The notes below the pieces were generated by a model. That model made no database searches. It was not told where the DNA came from and worked only from the letters and a program-made list of their open reading frames with translations. DNA of 64,000 bases from NCBI RefSeq assembly GCF_030246905.1, contig NZ_CP126741.1:868001-932000 (forward strand), given 5' to 3'. The stretch's first letter is position 1. Each line of letters starts with the position of its first letter. This DNA comes from Microbacterium sp. zg-Y818 (GTDB lineage: Bacteria; Actinomycetota; Actinomycetes; Actinomycetales; Microbacteriaceae). The position numbers and the translations under genes are program-made. Shown here one piece after another: positions 53,662 through 63,048 of the stretch.

Positions 53662-54240
53662 GTGGCAATCCCGAGGCAGCTCCCCAACGCGATCACGATC
53701 GTGCGCATCCTTTGCGCCCCGGTATTCCTGTGGATGCTGCTGGCCGATGGCGGTGCCGACGGCCCCCTGCGCTGGTGGGCGGCGGTGCTGTTCATCGTGG
53801 CCATCGCCACCGATGGGATCGACGGGTATCTGGCCCGCAAGCACGACATCGTCACCGATCTCGGCAAGCTGCTCGACCCGATCGCCGACAAGGCGCTCAC
53901 GGGCTGCGCGTTCGTGGGGCTCTCGATCCTCGCCGAGCTGCCGTGGTGGGTCACCGTCGTGGTGCTGGTGCGTGAGGTCGGTGTCACCGTGCACCGCCTG
54001 ATCGTCGCCAGTGACCACGTGGTGGCGGCGGCGTGGATGGGCAAGCTCAAGACCGTCGCCCAGGCCGTCGCGCTGTCGCTCGCACTGCTTCCGCTGTGGA
54101 CGGTCGTGGGGGATTGGATCCACTGGGTCAACCTCGTGACCATGACGATCGCGGTGCTCCTCACCGTCGCCAGCGGAGTCGACTACATCGTCGCCGAGGT
54201 GCGCGGCTCACGGCGTGCACGCCGCGGGACGGCCTCATGA
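53662..54240 (+). CDS. pgsA: CDP-diacylglycerol--glycerol-3-phosphate 3-phosphatidyltransferase
   Basis: 192 residues, inner membrane. Makes phosphatidylglycerol phosphate, precursor of phosphatidylglycerol and cardiolipin. The CDP-alcohol phosphotransferase motif is complete in DGIDGYLARKHDIVTD (from about 51), continuing LGKLLDPIADK. Five to six transmembrane helices. PNAITIVRI at the N-terminus is family-typical. GTG start is leaderless-type. Overlaps cinA by four bases (ATGA). Confidence 0.94.
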   Translation: MAIPRQLPNAITIVRILCAPVFLWMLLADGGADGPLRWWAAVLFIVAIATDGIDGYLARKHDIVTDLGKLLDPIADKALTGCAFVGLSILAELPWWVTVVVLVREVGVTVHRLIVASDHVVAAAWMGKLKTVAQAVALSLALLPLWTVVGDWIHWVNLVTMTIAVLLTVASGVDYIVAEVRGSRRARRGTAS

Positions 54241-54788
54241 GCCCGTTCCGCTCTGCCCCTGATCCTGAGCTTTCCGACGAAGCGGAGCAGACCCTCGTCT
54301 CGGGCGGACGCCGCAGCGAGGCGGAGCAACTCGTGGAACGCCTGCGCGAGCTGGGCTGGACCGTGGGGGTGGCCGAGTCGCTCACGGGTGGCCTGGTGGT
54401 CGCGTCGCTCGTCGCCGTACCCGGGGCGTCCGCCGTCGTGCGCGGCGGCATCGTCGCCTACGCGACAGACCTCAAGCAGTCGCTCCTGGGCGTGGACGCG
54501 CTGCTGCTCGAAGCGCACGGTCCGGTGCACGAGCGTGTGGCCCGCCAGATGGCGCGCGGTGTGCGCAACGCGGTCGGTTCCCCCGGCCATCCCGCCGACA
54601 TCGGCATCGCCACGACCGGTATCGCCGGTCCCGACTCCCCGGACAGGCAGCCCGTCGGCACGGTGCACGTGGCGGTGTCCACCTCACTCGGATCCCGGGT
54701 GGAATCCCTCGTTCTCGAGGGCGACCGGGAGCAGATCCGCAACGCCGCAGCCGTGCGCGCCGTCTCGCTCGCGCTCGATGCGCTGTAG
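54237..54788 (+). CDS. CinA-type nicotinamide-nucleotide amidohydrolase (PncC)
   Basis: 183 residues: only the CinA C-terminal domain, as in E. coli PncC, without the N-terminal ADP-ribose pyrophosphatase domain. Hydrolyses nicotinamide mononucleotide to nicotinate mononucleotide to salvage NAD breakdown products. VAESLTGGLVVASLV (from about 43) and the GIATTGIAGPDSP block are the active-site signatures. Residues 1-30 are an extra acidic lead. pgsA-cinA-clgR-recA order is widely kept in actinobacteria. Confidence 0.92.
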   Translation: MSPFRSAPDPELSDEAEQTLVSGGRRSEAEQLVERLRELGWTVGVAESLTGGLVVASLVAVPGASAVVRGGIVAYATDLKQSLLGVDALLLEAHGPVHERVARQMARGVRNAVGSPGHPADIGIATTGIAGPDSPDRQPVGTVHVAVSTSLGSRVESLVLEGDREQIRNAAAVRAVSLALDAL

Positions 54789-54924
54789 CGGGAACAGACG
54801 GCGGGGCCCGTGCGTTACGGATGTCGGATTCTCACCACACGCACAACAAGCGGGATTATATTGACAGCTCTGGTCGTTGTACTGTGATGCACCCAATGGA
54901 ATCGAAAGCGAGAGGGGGCCCGAA

Positions 54925-55239
54925 ATGATCCTGGTTCGTCAAGAGATCGGGGAAGTCCTGCGTGACTTCCGACTTCAGAAGGGGCGCACCCTCCGCCAGG
55001 TGGCAGGCCGCGCCAGCGTCGCTCTGGGGTACCTGAGCGAAGTCGAGCGGGGGCAGAAGGAAGCCTCGAGCGAGATCCTCGCCGCCGTGGCCGACGCGCT
55101 CGATGTGCCCATCTCGTCGATCATGCGTGAAGTGGGCGACCGTATCTCGGTGCTCGAAGGCCTGCACACCTTCCCCGACGTCGTCCCGGACGACCTCGTG
55201 GCGTCGGTGGATGCCAGGCCCGCGCTCTCGTTGCGCTGA
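54925..55239 (+). CDS. clgR: helix-turn-helix transcriptional regulator, ClgR type
   Basis: 104 residues. An XRE-type HTH at about 6-65: VLRDFRLQKGRTLRQVAGRASVALGYLSEVERG, with recognition helix ALGYLSEVERGQKE. ClgR proteins activate clp protease and other stress genes and sit between cinA and recA in many actinobacteria, which matches here. The short C-terminus (PALSLR) resembles the degron-like ends through which ClgR is cleared by ClpP (family knowledge). ATG 54925 with AGAGGGGG upstream. TTGACA (54861-54866) and TACTGT (54880-54885) have an unusually short 13-base spacer, so the promoter is uncertain. Confidence 0.88.
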   Translation: MILVRQEIGEVLRDFRLQKGRTLRQVAGRASVALGYLSEVERGQKEASSEILAAVADALDVPISSIMREVGDRISVLEGLHTFPDVVPDDLVASVDARPALSLR

Positions 55240-55250
55240 TCTCCTCCGCA

Positions 55251-55475
55251 ATGCGCCGAAGCGAGTTCGATCGCGCCGTCGTGGACGAGTTCGGCTCGCG
55301 CGCCGCGTCTCTCGTCGCCGACCTCGCGTTGTCGCGGGCCGGGGGTCTGACCGCGCGCGAAGCGCTCGACGCCGGGCTCGGCGCCCGTGAGGTGTGGGTG
55401 GCGCTCTGCGAAGAAGCGGACGTGCCCGACGCGCGGCGGTACGGCGTCGGCCGCATGGACCCGCGCGGGCGCTGA
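55251..55475 (+). CDS. DUF3046 domain protein
   Basis: 74 residues. MRRSEFDRAVVDEFGSR, LTAREALDAGLGAREVWVALCE and VPDARRYGVG are the DUF3046 pattern: a small helical actinobacterial protein found just before recA. Function unknown. ATG 55251 is 11 bases after the clgR stop with CTCCTCCGCA between, not a good ribosome site, so translation may be coupled to clgR. Confidence 0.88.
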   Translation: MRRSEFDRAVVDEFGSRAASLVADLALSRAGGLTAREALDAGLGAREVWVALCEEADVPDARRYGVGRMDPRGR

Positions 55476-55522
55476 GCCGACCAGCGCATTCGCACGTTAC
55501 GACGAAGCGGCGCGGCGTGTCG

Positions 55523-55552
55523 TCGAAAGTGTGTTCGATACGCGCGTAGGCT
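55523..55552 (+). promoter_or_regulatory. LexA (SOS) box and -10 of recA
   Basis: TCGAAAGTGTGTTCGA (55523-55538) fits the actinobacterial SOS box TCGAACnnnnGTTCGA with one mismatch (A for C). It covers the expected -35 of TAGGCT (55547-55552), as needed for LexA repression. Transcription would start near 55559, about 175 bases before recA. Confidence 0.75.
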
Positions 55553-55561
55553 CCTGCACAG

Positions 55562-55736
55562 ATGGTGTCGAGAACGAGTCATCCCCGATCACGGCAGGCG
55601 ACCGACCCAATGTCGGAGGCCCTCCGTAGCGTGGAACCCGTCATCGCACACCACACGCCTTGTCGCAGCATCCCGCCCATCCGGGCAGAGCGCGTCAGCC
55701 TACAGGCGACCGACCGCGAGCAGAAAAGAGCACGTC

Positions 55737-55753
<17 letters not shown>
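55562..55753 (+). CDS. candidate leaderless leader ORF overlapping the recA start
   Basis: 63 codons starting at an ATG nine bases after the SOS-controlled TAGGCT, at or next to the predicted transcript start. It ends 17 bases inside recA in another frame. Composition is Arg/Ser/Pro/Thr-rich with no recognisable domain, so it may simply be non-coding leader. If translated, it could couple or throttle recA translation. It fills most of the 261-base gap between DUF3046 and recA. Confidence 0.25.
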
Positions 55754-56788
<1,035 letters not shown>

Positions 56789-56789
<1 letters not shown>

Positions 56790-57559
56790 TGGTCCGGTTC
56801 GAGAGCGACGGGGGCGTCCCGGAGGACGCCGAAGGGGTCGCCCCCGTCATCCCGCTGTTCGGCGGTCGCCGTGCGAGCGCCGGACCGGCGCGGAGCAGGA
56901 ACGCCGCCACCGGGCCAGCCGCTGACGCAGACCCGGTCGCCGAGACCGCCGCGACCCTGGCCCGCCTCGACCGGCGCCCCGCGGGGCGTGGCGACGGCCC
57001 GCCGCAGTGGCGCACGAGGTGGGATGCGGATGTCGCGCCCGCCGTGGCGGAGGATTCCGACGAGGACCGTGCCGATCGGGTGGCCGTGGCGGAGCGCATC
57101 CTCCTGCGCAAGCTCCGCGCCCGCCAGCTGTCCGTGTCCGAGGCCCGCGCGGCCGCGGCCGAGCACGAGCTCCTCCCGGACGATCTGGAAGCCCTGCTCG
57201 ACTCCTTCACCCGGTTGGGCTACCTCGACGATGCGCGGCTGGCTGAGCAACTGATCCATGCCGGCACCCACCGCAAGGGACAAGGGCAGCGGGCGATCGC
57301 ACAGACCCTCAGCTCGCGAGGCATCCCGCGGGAGATCGCCGACGAGGCGCTCGCTGAGCAGCCTGACGACGAGGCGGAGCGTGCGCTCGAGTTCGCACGG
57401 ACGAAGGCTCGCCAGCTCGACAGCGTCGACCATGAGACCGCGATGCGCCGTCTCATGGGCCAGCTGGCACGGCGCGGCTACCCGGGCGCGGTGGCGGCGA
57501 CGGCCGCGCGCACCGCGCTGGCCGAGAGCGGTACCCGCGGCGGCGTGCGCTTCCGCTGA
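56789..57559 (+). CDS. recX: regulatory protein RecX with long N-terminal extension
   Basis: 256 residues. Caps or inhibits RecA filaments. The RecX core of three-helix repeats starts near residue 100 (AERILLRKLRARQLSVSEARAAAAEH, then LDSFTRLGYLDDARLAEQLI and RRLMGQLARRGYPGAVA). The first ~95 residues are a low-complexity Ala/Arg/Asp segment absent from most RecX proteins; an internal start could remove it, but I see no strong ribosome site there. One-base overlap with recA gives the usual coupled recA-recX unit. Confidence 0.9.
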
Positions 57560-57578
57560 GATCCCCTATGCTCGCAGT

Positions 57579-58733
57579 GTGAGACGCCAGCGCCGCCGAC
57601 GACGGTGGCCGTTCGTCGTCGTGGGGGGCGTGCTGGCGGCAGGACTGGCCGCACTGGTCGGGATTCCGTTGGCCAGTGCCCAGGTGCTGCTCACGCCGCA
57701 CCACAACCTCACGACCGCGGCGGGGAGCGTGATAGCGGTCGGCGACGGCGAGATCACCCTGTCCCTCACGGATGCCGGAACGCGCGTCGGCACCTACGGC
57801 CTGACCTGGGCCGCGGCGGACGGGGAAGTCGCCGGCGAGGGGATCGTCGGATCGGTGCTGCGCTCGGACGAACAGTCGGTGACGCGCACGTTCTTCCCCA
57901 CAGACGGGGCGCCCGCAGTCGGAGTCGACGTCGCGCTCAACCCCAACCTGTGAACCGGAGACCCGCGCAGCGCGCTGGGGGTGGACTTCCGCGACGTCGA
58001 GGTCGAGGGCGAGCTGGGTGCCATGCCGGCGTGGCTGGTCGACGGCGACGGGTCGACCTGGGTGCTGTTCGTCCACGGCATCGACGGTCTTCGCCAAAGC
58101 GGGCTGCGCCCGCTGTCGACCATCCGTGATGTCCGGTTGCCGACCCTGCTGATCAGCTACCGCAACGATGAAGGCGCACCGGCGAGTGCGAACGGCCTCT
58201 TCAGCCTGGGGGAGAGGGAATGGGCCGACCTCGACGCCGCCGCGGACTACGCCCTGTCGCAGGGCGCCGAGCGGTTCGTGCTCTACGGCGACTCGATGGG
58301 CGGCAGCATCGTCACGCGCTTCATGCATGAGTCTGCGCACGCCGATCGCGTGGTGGCCATGGTGCTCGACGCGCCGGTGCTGGACTGGGGTCACGTCATC
58401 GACGGCCAGGCGGAGCGACTGCATCTGGGGGCGCTGTCGCCGCTCGTGCGACAGGTCGTGCAGTGGCGTGGTGACCTGTCTCTCACGCCACTGGACGAAC
58501 TCGATCAGACGTCGGTGTTCGCCTCCGTCCCCGTTCTGGTGTTCCAGGGTCTCGCCGACCCACTGGTGCCGCACTCGGACAGCGAGGAGTTCGCCCGCGC
58601 GCTCCCCCTGGGCCGCTACGTGCCGGTGCCGGATGCCGGACACATCCAGAGCTGGAACGTCGACCCCGAGGGCTATGCCGCGCAGCTCGCTGACTTTCTC
58701 GCTCCGTATGCATCAACCGACGACGACGGGTGA
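57579..58733 (+). pseudogene. membrane-anchored alpha/beta hydrolase split by an in-frame TGA
   Basis: Two halves lie in the same frame, separated by a single TGA (57951-57953). The first half (GTG 57579, six bases after TATGCT 57567-57572) has a poly-Arg start, one transmembrane helix (about 11-34) and a beta-rich part from TPHHNLTTAAG to VDVALNPNL. After the stop the frame continues [20 protein letters not shown] into a complete alpha/beta hydrolase. As I recall, homologs in this group are single proteins of about 380 residues, with an ordinary residue where the TGA stands. So this is a nonsense mutation, a sequencing error or a recently split gene. Confidence 0.65.
57981..58733 (+). CDS. 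alpha/beta hydrolase domain ORF, C-terminal half of the split gene
   Basis: 250 residues if read from GTG 57981. Catalytic Ser in [14 protein letters not shown] (about S105-S109 region), oxyanion-loop HGID, Asp in [10 protein letters not shown] and His in DAGHIQSW complete the triad, so the enzyme part is intact. Without the upstream half it lacks the membrane anchor and signal, and would be cytoplasmic. No ribosome site precedes the GTG; expression may depend on re-initiation after the TGA 28 bases upstream. Substrate unknown (ester or peptide bonds). Confidence 0.65.
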   Translation: MDFRDVEVEGELGAMPAWLVDGDGSTWVLFVHGIDGLRQSGLRPLSTIRDVRLPTLLISYRNDEGAPASANGLFSLGEREWADLDAAADYALSQGAERFVLYGDSMGGSIVTRFMHESAHADRVVAMVLDAPVLDWGHVIDGQAERLHLGALSPLVRQVVQWRGDLSLTPLDELDQTSVFASVPVLVFQGLADPLVPHSDSEEFARALPLGRYVPVPDAGHIQSWNVDPEGYAAQLADFLAPYASTDDDG

Positions 58734-58791
58734 TCCGGGACCTCTGGCACCGACCGTTCACCGCGCAACGGAATCTACAATGGGGAACATC

Positions 58792-60342
58792 ATGACCTTC
58801 CCGTCCGCCGCCCCCACGCTCATCGCCCCGTCTTCGGCAGCGCACACGGCCGACGGTCGCGCCCGCACGTACGAGGTGCGCACCTTCGGATGCCAGATGA
58901 ACGTCCACGACTCCGAGCGGCTCTCCGGATCGCTCGAGAGCGCCGGGTACGTGCGCGCCGACGCCGGCACCGAGGCCGACGTGGTCGTGATCAACACCTG
59001 CGCCGTGCGCGACAACGCCGCCGGCAAGCTGTACGGCACCCTGGGGCATCTGAAGTCTGTCAAGGACAAGCACGCGGGCATGCAGATCGCCGTCGGCGGT
59101 TGCTTGGCGCAGATGGACAAGGAGACGGTGCAGCGCAAGGCGCCGTGGGTGGACGTCGTCTTCGGCACGCACAACATGGGGTCGCTCCCGAGCCTGCTCG
59201 AGCGAGCGCGTCACAACGGCGAGGCCGAGCTCGAGATCCTCGAGTCGCTCGAGGTCTTCCCGTCGACCCTTCCCACGAAGCGCGACTCGGTGCACAGCGG
59301 CTGGGTGTCGATCTCCGTCGGCTGCAACAACACCTGCACGTTCTGCATCGTCCCGAGCCTGCGCGGCAAGGAGAAGGACCGCCGGCCGGGCGACATCCTG
59401 AACGAGATCCGGCTGCTCGTCGACGACGGTGCGATCGAGGTCACCCTACTCGGACAGAACGTCAACTCGTACGGCGTCGAGTTCGGCGACCGTCAGGCCT
59501 TCGGCAAGCTGCTGCGGGCGGCGGGCGAGATCCCCGGGCTCGAGCGGATCCGGTTCACCAGTCCTCACCCGGCGGCCTTCACCGACGACGTCATCGCCGC
59601 GATGGCCGAGACCCCCGCCGTCATGCCGCAGCTGCACATGCCGCTGCAATCCGGCAGCGACAGCATCCTCAAGGCGATGCGCCGCTCATACCGGTCGTCG
59701 CGCTTCCTCGGCATCCTCGACCGGGTGCGGGAGCGCATCCCGCACGCCGCGATCTCGACCGACATCATCGTCGGGTTCCCCGGCGAGACCGACGCCGACT
59801 TCGAAGACACCCTGCGGGTCGTCGAGGCCGCGCGCTTCGCGAGCGCGTTCACCTTCCAGTACTCGATCCGTGAGGGCACCCCTGCGGCGACCATGCCCGA
59901 CCAGGTGCCCAAGCACATCGTGCAGGAGCGCTACGAGCGTCTGCTCGCCCTGCAGGACCGCATCAGCCTCGAAGAGAACCAGAAGCAGGTCGGCCGCGAG
60001 CTGCAGGTGCTGGTCTCGACCGGCGAGGGCAAGAAGGATGCCGCCACGCACAGGCTGACCGGTCGAGCAGAGGACAACAGGCTCGTGCACTTCGAGGTGC
60101 CCGCCGGTTCCCCCCTCCCGCGCCCCGGCGACGTGGTCACCGCGGTCGTCACGCACGCGGCGCCCTTCCACCTGCTCGCGGACGCCCCGGACGGCGCACC
60201 TCTGCGCATTCGGCGCACGCGCGCGGGCGACGCCTGGGATCGCTCGCAGGCCGAGTCGTGCGGCGTTCCCGCTCCCGCCGGCGAGTCCGGTGCGCCTCGC
60301 GCCGTGTCGCTCGGGCTGCCGTCGCTGCGCATCGGCGTCTGA
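58792..60342 (+). CDS. miaB: tRNA-2-methylthio-N6-dimethylallyladenosine synthase
   Basis: 516 residues. Radical-SAM enzyme adding a methylthio group to i6A37 of tRNA. The N-terminal methylthiotransferase domain has three cluster Cys (C34, C70, C104); the radical-SAM cluster is CNNTCTFC (C178, C182, C185); a TRAM domain follows (about 395-460). Residues after ~465 are a loose tail. ATG 58792 is chosen, because the earlier ATG 58780 lies inside TACAAT (58776-58781), the probable -10. miaA, whose product acts first, follows six bases later. Confidence 0.95.
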   Translation: MTFPSAAPTLIAPSSAAHTADGRARTYEVRTFGCQMNVHDSERLSGSLESAGYVRADAGTEADVVVINTCAVRDNAAGKLYGTLGHLKSVKDKHAGMQIAVGGCLAQMDKETVQRKAPWVDVVFGTHNMGSLPSLLERARHNGEAELEILESLEVFPSTLPTKRDSVHSGWVSISVGCNNTCTFCIVPSLRGKEKDRRPGDILNEIRLLVDDGAIEVTLLGQNVNSYGVEFGDRQAFGKLLRAAGEIPGLERIRFTSPHPAAFTDDVIAAMAETPAVMPQLHMPLQSGSDSILKAMRRSYRSSRFLGILDRVRERIPHAAISTDIIVGFPGETDADFEDTLRVVEAARFASAFTFQYSIREGTPAATMPDQVPKHIVQERYERLLALQDRISLEENQKQVGRELQVLVSTGEGKKDAATHRLTGRAEDNRLVHFEVPAGSPLPRPGDVVTAVVTHAAPFHLLADAPDGAPLRIRRTRAGDAWDRSQAESCGVPAPAGESGAPRAVSLGLPSLRIGV

Positions 60343-60347
60343 ACCCG

Positions 60348-61271
60348 GTGAACGTGGCGGCTGCCACCCCGCGGCTGTGGGCTGTCGTCGGCGCCACCGG
60401 CACCGGCAAGACGACGCTCTCCCTCGACCTCGCCGAGGCCCTCGCTGACCGAGGGCGTCCGGCGGAGATCGTCAACGCCGACGCCATGCAGCTGTACCGC
60501 GGCATGGACATCGGCACCGCGAAGCTGCCCGAGTCCGAGCGGCGTGGCATCCCGCACCACCTGTTCGACGTCCTGCGCCCCGCCGATGAGGCCGCCGTGG
60601 CCTGGTACCAGGGTGTGGCCCGCGAGACGATCGGTGAGATCCACCGGCGTGGCGCCGATGCGATCCTCGTCGGCGGCTCGGGGCTCTACGTTTCCAGCGT
60701 GCTGTTCGACTTTCGATTCCCGCCGCGCGATGAGGCGGTGCGTGCACGGCTGGAGGCGACGCTCGACGCCGAGGGCCCCGGCGCGCTCTACGCGCGGCTG
60801 CGGGAGCTCGACCCGGTGACGGCGGAACGGGTCGACCCGCGCAACGGCCGGCGCATCGTGCGGGCGCTCGAAGTGCTCGAGCTCGGCGAGGCGACCCACG
60901 GGGCTGCCCTCCCGGACGCACCGCAGCTCTGGCACACGCCGACGACGATCGTCGGGGTCACGACGCCGCGCGACGAGCTCGTCGCGCGCCTCGACGCCCG
61001 TGTCGAACAGATGTGGGCCGACGGACTCGTCGACGAGGTGGCTCGCCTGCGCGCCGACGGCCTGGAGGACGGCGTCACCGCGCGACGGGCGATCGGTTAC
61101 GCTCAGGCCCTGGCGGAGCTGGACGGGCGGATGCCGCACGCCGACGCCGTCGCCGAGACGCAGGCCCTCACCCGGCGCTACGCGCGGCGCCAGGTCTCGT
61201 GGTTCAAGCGGTACCCCGACGTCACCTGGGTGCCGCCCGGCGCCTCGGCGGACGCGCTGCTCGACGGCTAG
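60348..61271 (+). CDS. miaA: tRNA dimethylallyltransferase
   Basis: 307 residues. Transfers the dimethylallyl group to N6 of A37, the substrate for MiaB. P-loop GATGTGKT (15-22), [18 protein letters not shown], and [25 protein letters not shown] and RRQVSWFKR near the C-terminus contact tRNA. Start GTG 60348, with GTG 60354 as alternative; neither has a clear ribosome site, so translation is probably coupled to miaB. Confidence 0.95.
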   Translation: MNVAAATPRLWAVVGATGTGKTTLSLDLAEALADRGRPAEIVNADAMQLYRGMDIGTAKLPESERRGIPHHLFDVLRPADEAAVAWYQGVARETIGEIHRRGADAILVGGSGLYVSSVLFDFRFPPRDEAVRARLEATLDAEGPGALYARLRELDPVTAERVDPRNGRRIVRALEVLELGEATHGAALPDAPQLWHTPTTIVGVTTPRDELVARLDARVEQMWADGLVDEVARLRADGLEDGVTARRAIGYAQALAELDGRMPHADAVAETQALTRRYARRQVSWFKRYPDVTWVPPGASADALLDG

Positions 61272-61364
61272 CGTGACGCCGCCGTGCACGCGACGGGGAC
61301 GTGTCGAGGCCCGGCGACGTAACGTGCCCGTGGGTGCACATGCCGGGTCTCGCGGCCCCGACCG

Positions 61365-61370
61365 TAGACT
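61365..61370 (+). promoter_or_regulatory. -10 element of dapF
   Basis: TAGACT, exactly six bases before ATG 61377; no ribosome site between. Confidence 0.65.
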
Positions 61371-61376
61371 GGACGG

Positions 61377-62252
61377 ATGCCGCAGACCCTCCCGTTCACC
61401 AAAGGCCACGGCACCGGCAACGACTTCGTGATCGTCGCCGACCCCGACGGCACCCTGGACCTCAGCGACGACCAGGTCGCCGTGCTCTGCGACCGCCGGT
61501 TCGGCATCGGCGGCGACGGCACCCTGCGCGTCGTGCGCTCCGCCGCGATCGAGGCGGGTCGCGAGGCCGCGGCATCCGGCGCGGAGTGGTTCATGGACTA
61601 CCGCAACGCCGACGGCTCGGCCGCGGAGATGTGCGGCAACGGCATCCGGGTGTTCGCGCGGTATCTCGTGGACACCGGGCTTGCCGTCCTCGCCGATGGC
61701 GGCCACCTCGACATCGGCACGCGTGCCGGTGTGAAGCGGGTCACGCGCTCACCCGAGGGGTTCGAAGTGGACCTCGGTCTCTGGCGCACCGAGGGGGACG
61801 ACGTGCTCGTGCGCGCCCGGGGGCTCGACGTCGCCCGCCCCGGCCAGGGGATCGACGTGGGCAATCCGCACGTCGTCGTCGCGCTCCCCACGCACCGCGA
61901 GCTCGAGGGCCTGGACCTCACGGTGCAGCCGATTCTCGACCCCGCGCCCCGCCACGGTGCGAACATCGAATTCGTCGTCCCGGCCGACCCGCTCGTGCGC
62001 GGCGGCGTCGGGGCGATCACCATGCGCGTCTTCGAACGCGGGGTGGGGGAGACCCTCAGCTGCGGAACCGGGGTCGCGGCGGCGGCGCTTGCAGTGCGGC
62101 ACTGGGCGGGGCCGGCCGCGCCGGACGCCTGGCAGGTCGACGTTCCCGGAGGCAGGCTCGCAGTCCGCGTGCGGACGGAGGGCAACGGCGAGCACGTGCT
62201 GCTGTCGGGACCTGCGACCCTGGTCTTCACCGGCGAGGTGACGCTGGCCTGA
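61377..62252 (+). CDS. dapF: diaminopimelate epimerase
   Basis: 291 residues. Interconverts LL- and meso-diaminopimelate for lysine and cell-wall synthesis. The two catalytic Cys are in [13 protein letters not shown] (C86) and [12 protein letters not shown] (C229). [12 protein letters not shown] at the N-terminus is family-typical. A small insertion around residues 53-70 ([17 protein letters not shown]) lengthens the first domain slightly. Leaderless-type start. It lies apart from dapA and dapB. Confidence 0.96.
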   Translation: MPQTLPFTKGHGTGNDFVIVADPDGTLDLSDDQVAVLCDRRFGIGGDGTLRVVRSAAIEAGREAAASGAEWFMDYRNADGSAAEMCGNGIRVFARYLVDTGLAVLADGGHLDIGTRAGVKRVTRSPEGFEVDLGLWRTEGDDVLVRARGLDVARPGQGIDVGNPHVVVALPTHRELEGLDLTVQPILDPAPRHGANIEFVVPADPLVRGGVGAITMRVFERGVGETLSCGTGVAAAALAVRHWAGPAAPDAWQVDVPGGRLAVRVRTEGNGEHVLLSGPATLVFTGEVTLA

Positions 62253-62322
62253 CCTGCGACGTCGCGCCCGGCGCGGGTCGCGCTCGCGCCAGGCGCGGGT
62301 GCGGGCGCCCCACGGTGGCGGC

Positions 62323-62964
62323 TCAGGGCAGGGTGATCTCGGCCGTCGGGGGCGAGCCGTGACGGCGCACTCGGATGACCCGGAAACCGCGGGCGGTGGC
62401 TGCCCGGTGCACGCTGTAGCCGTCGGCGAACGTGGCATCCAGCCACCGCTGCAGCGAGTCCGAGCCGAGGTTGCGCTGCACGACCAGCCAGGCGTCGCTG
62501 CGCGCGTCCAGGCGGGGGATCCAGTGTTGCAGCATGCCGTGCAGCACGCTCTTGCCGACCCTGATGGGCGGATTCGAGCGGATCGAGCGGAACGAGACAT
62601 CCGAGGGAACATCGTCGGGCAGTGCGGCGTTGATGTTGGTGAGCCCCAACGCCTCCGCGTTGCGGCGAACGAGATCCAGTGCCCGCTCGTTCACGTCGAC
62701 GGCCCACACCGTCGCGTGGGGAGCATCCATGGCCAGCGACAGGGAGATCGGACCCCAGCCGCAGCCGAGGTCGAGCAGGTGTCCACCGGGCGGAGGCGGT
62801 GGAGTGTTCGCCAGCAGCACCGCCGTTCCGGAATCCACATGGTCCGGGCTGAACACCCCGCCCGCCGTCGTGACCTCGACGGCGCGGCCTGCGAGGGTCA
62901 CACGGATGCGGCGGAGATCATCGGGACTGGACGGGGACGCACTGAAGTAGTGATCGTTCCCCAT
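62323..62964 (-). CDS. class I SAM-dependent methyltransferase, RsmC-like
   Basis: 213 residues. SAM-binding motif LLDLGCGWGPIS (about 63-74) and the catalytic SNPPIRVGK (about 130-138); NPP[FIY] is the hallmark of N-methyltransferases acting on amino groups of bases, here like RsmC, which makes m2G1207 in 16S rRNA. It is the single-domain actinobacterial form, without the RsmC N-terminal domain. TACGCT (62971-62976) ends six bases before the ATG. Converges with dapF; divergent from hflX. Confidence 0.88.
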   Translation of the reverse strand: MGNDHYFSASPSSPDDLRRIRVTLAGRAVEVTTAGGVFSPDHVDSGTAVLLANTPPPPPGGHLLDLGCGWGPISLSLAMDAPHATVWAVDVNERALDLVRRNAEALGLTNINAALPDDVPSDVSFRSIRSNPPIRVGKSVLHGMLQHWIPRLDARSDAWLVVQRNLGSDSLQRWLDATFADGYSVHRAATARGFRVIRVRRHGSPPTAEITLP

Positions 62965-63048
62965 CCTGCGAGCGTACCGGAGGCCACCCGCAGGGCGGAA
63001 AGCTAGAGTTTGAGGATGCCGCGGTCAGCGGCATCCCGAAAGGAATAC

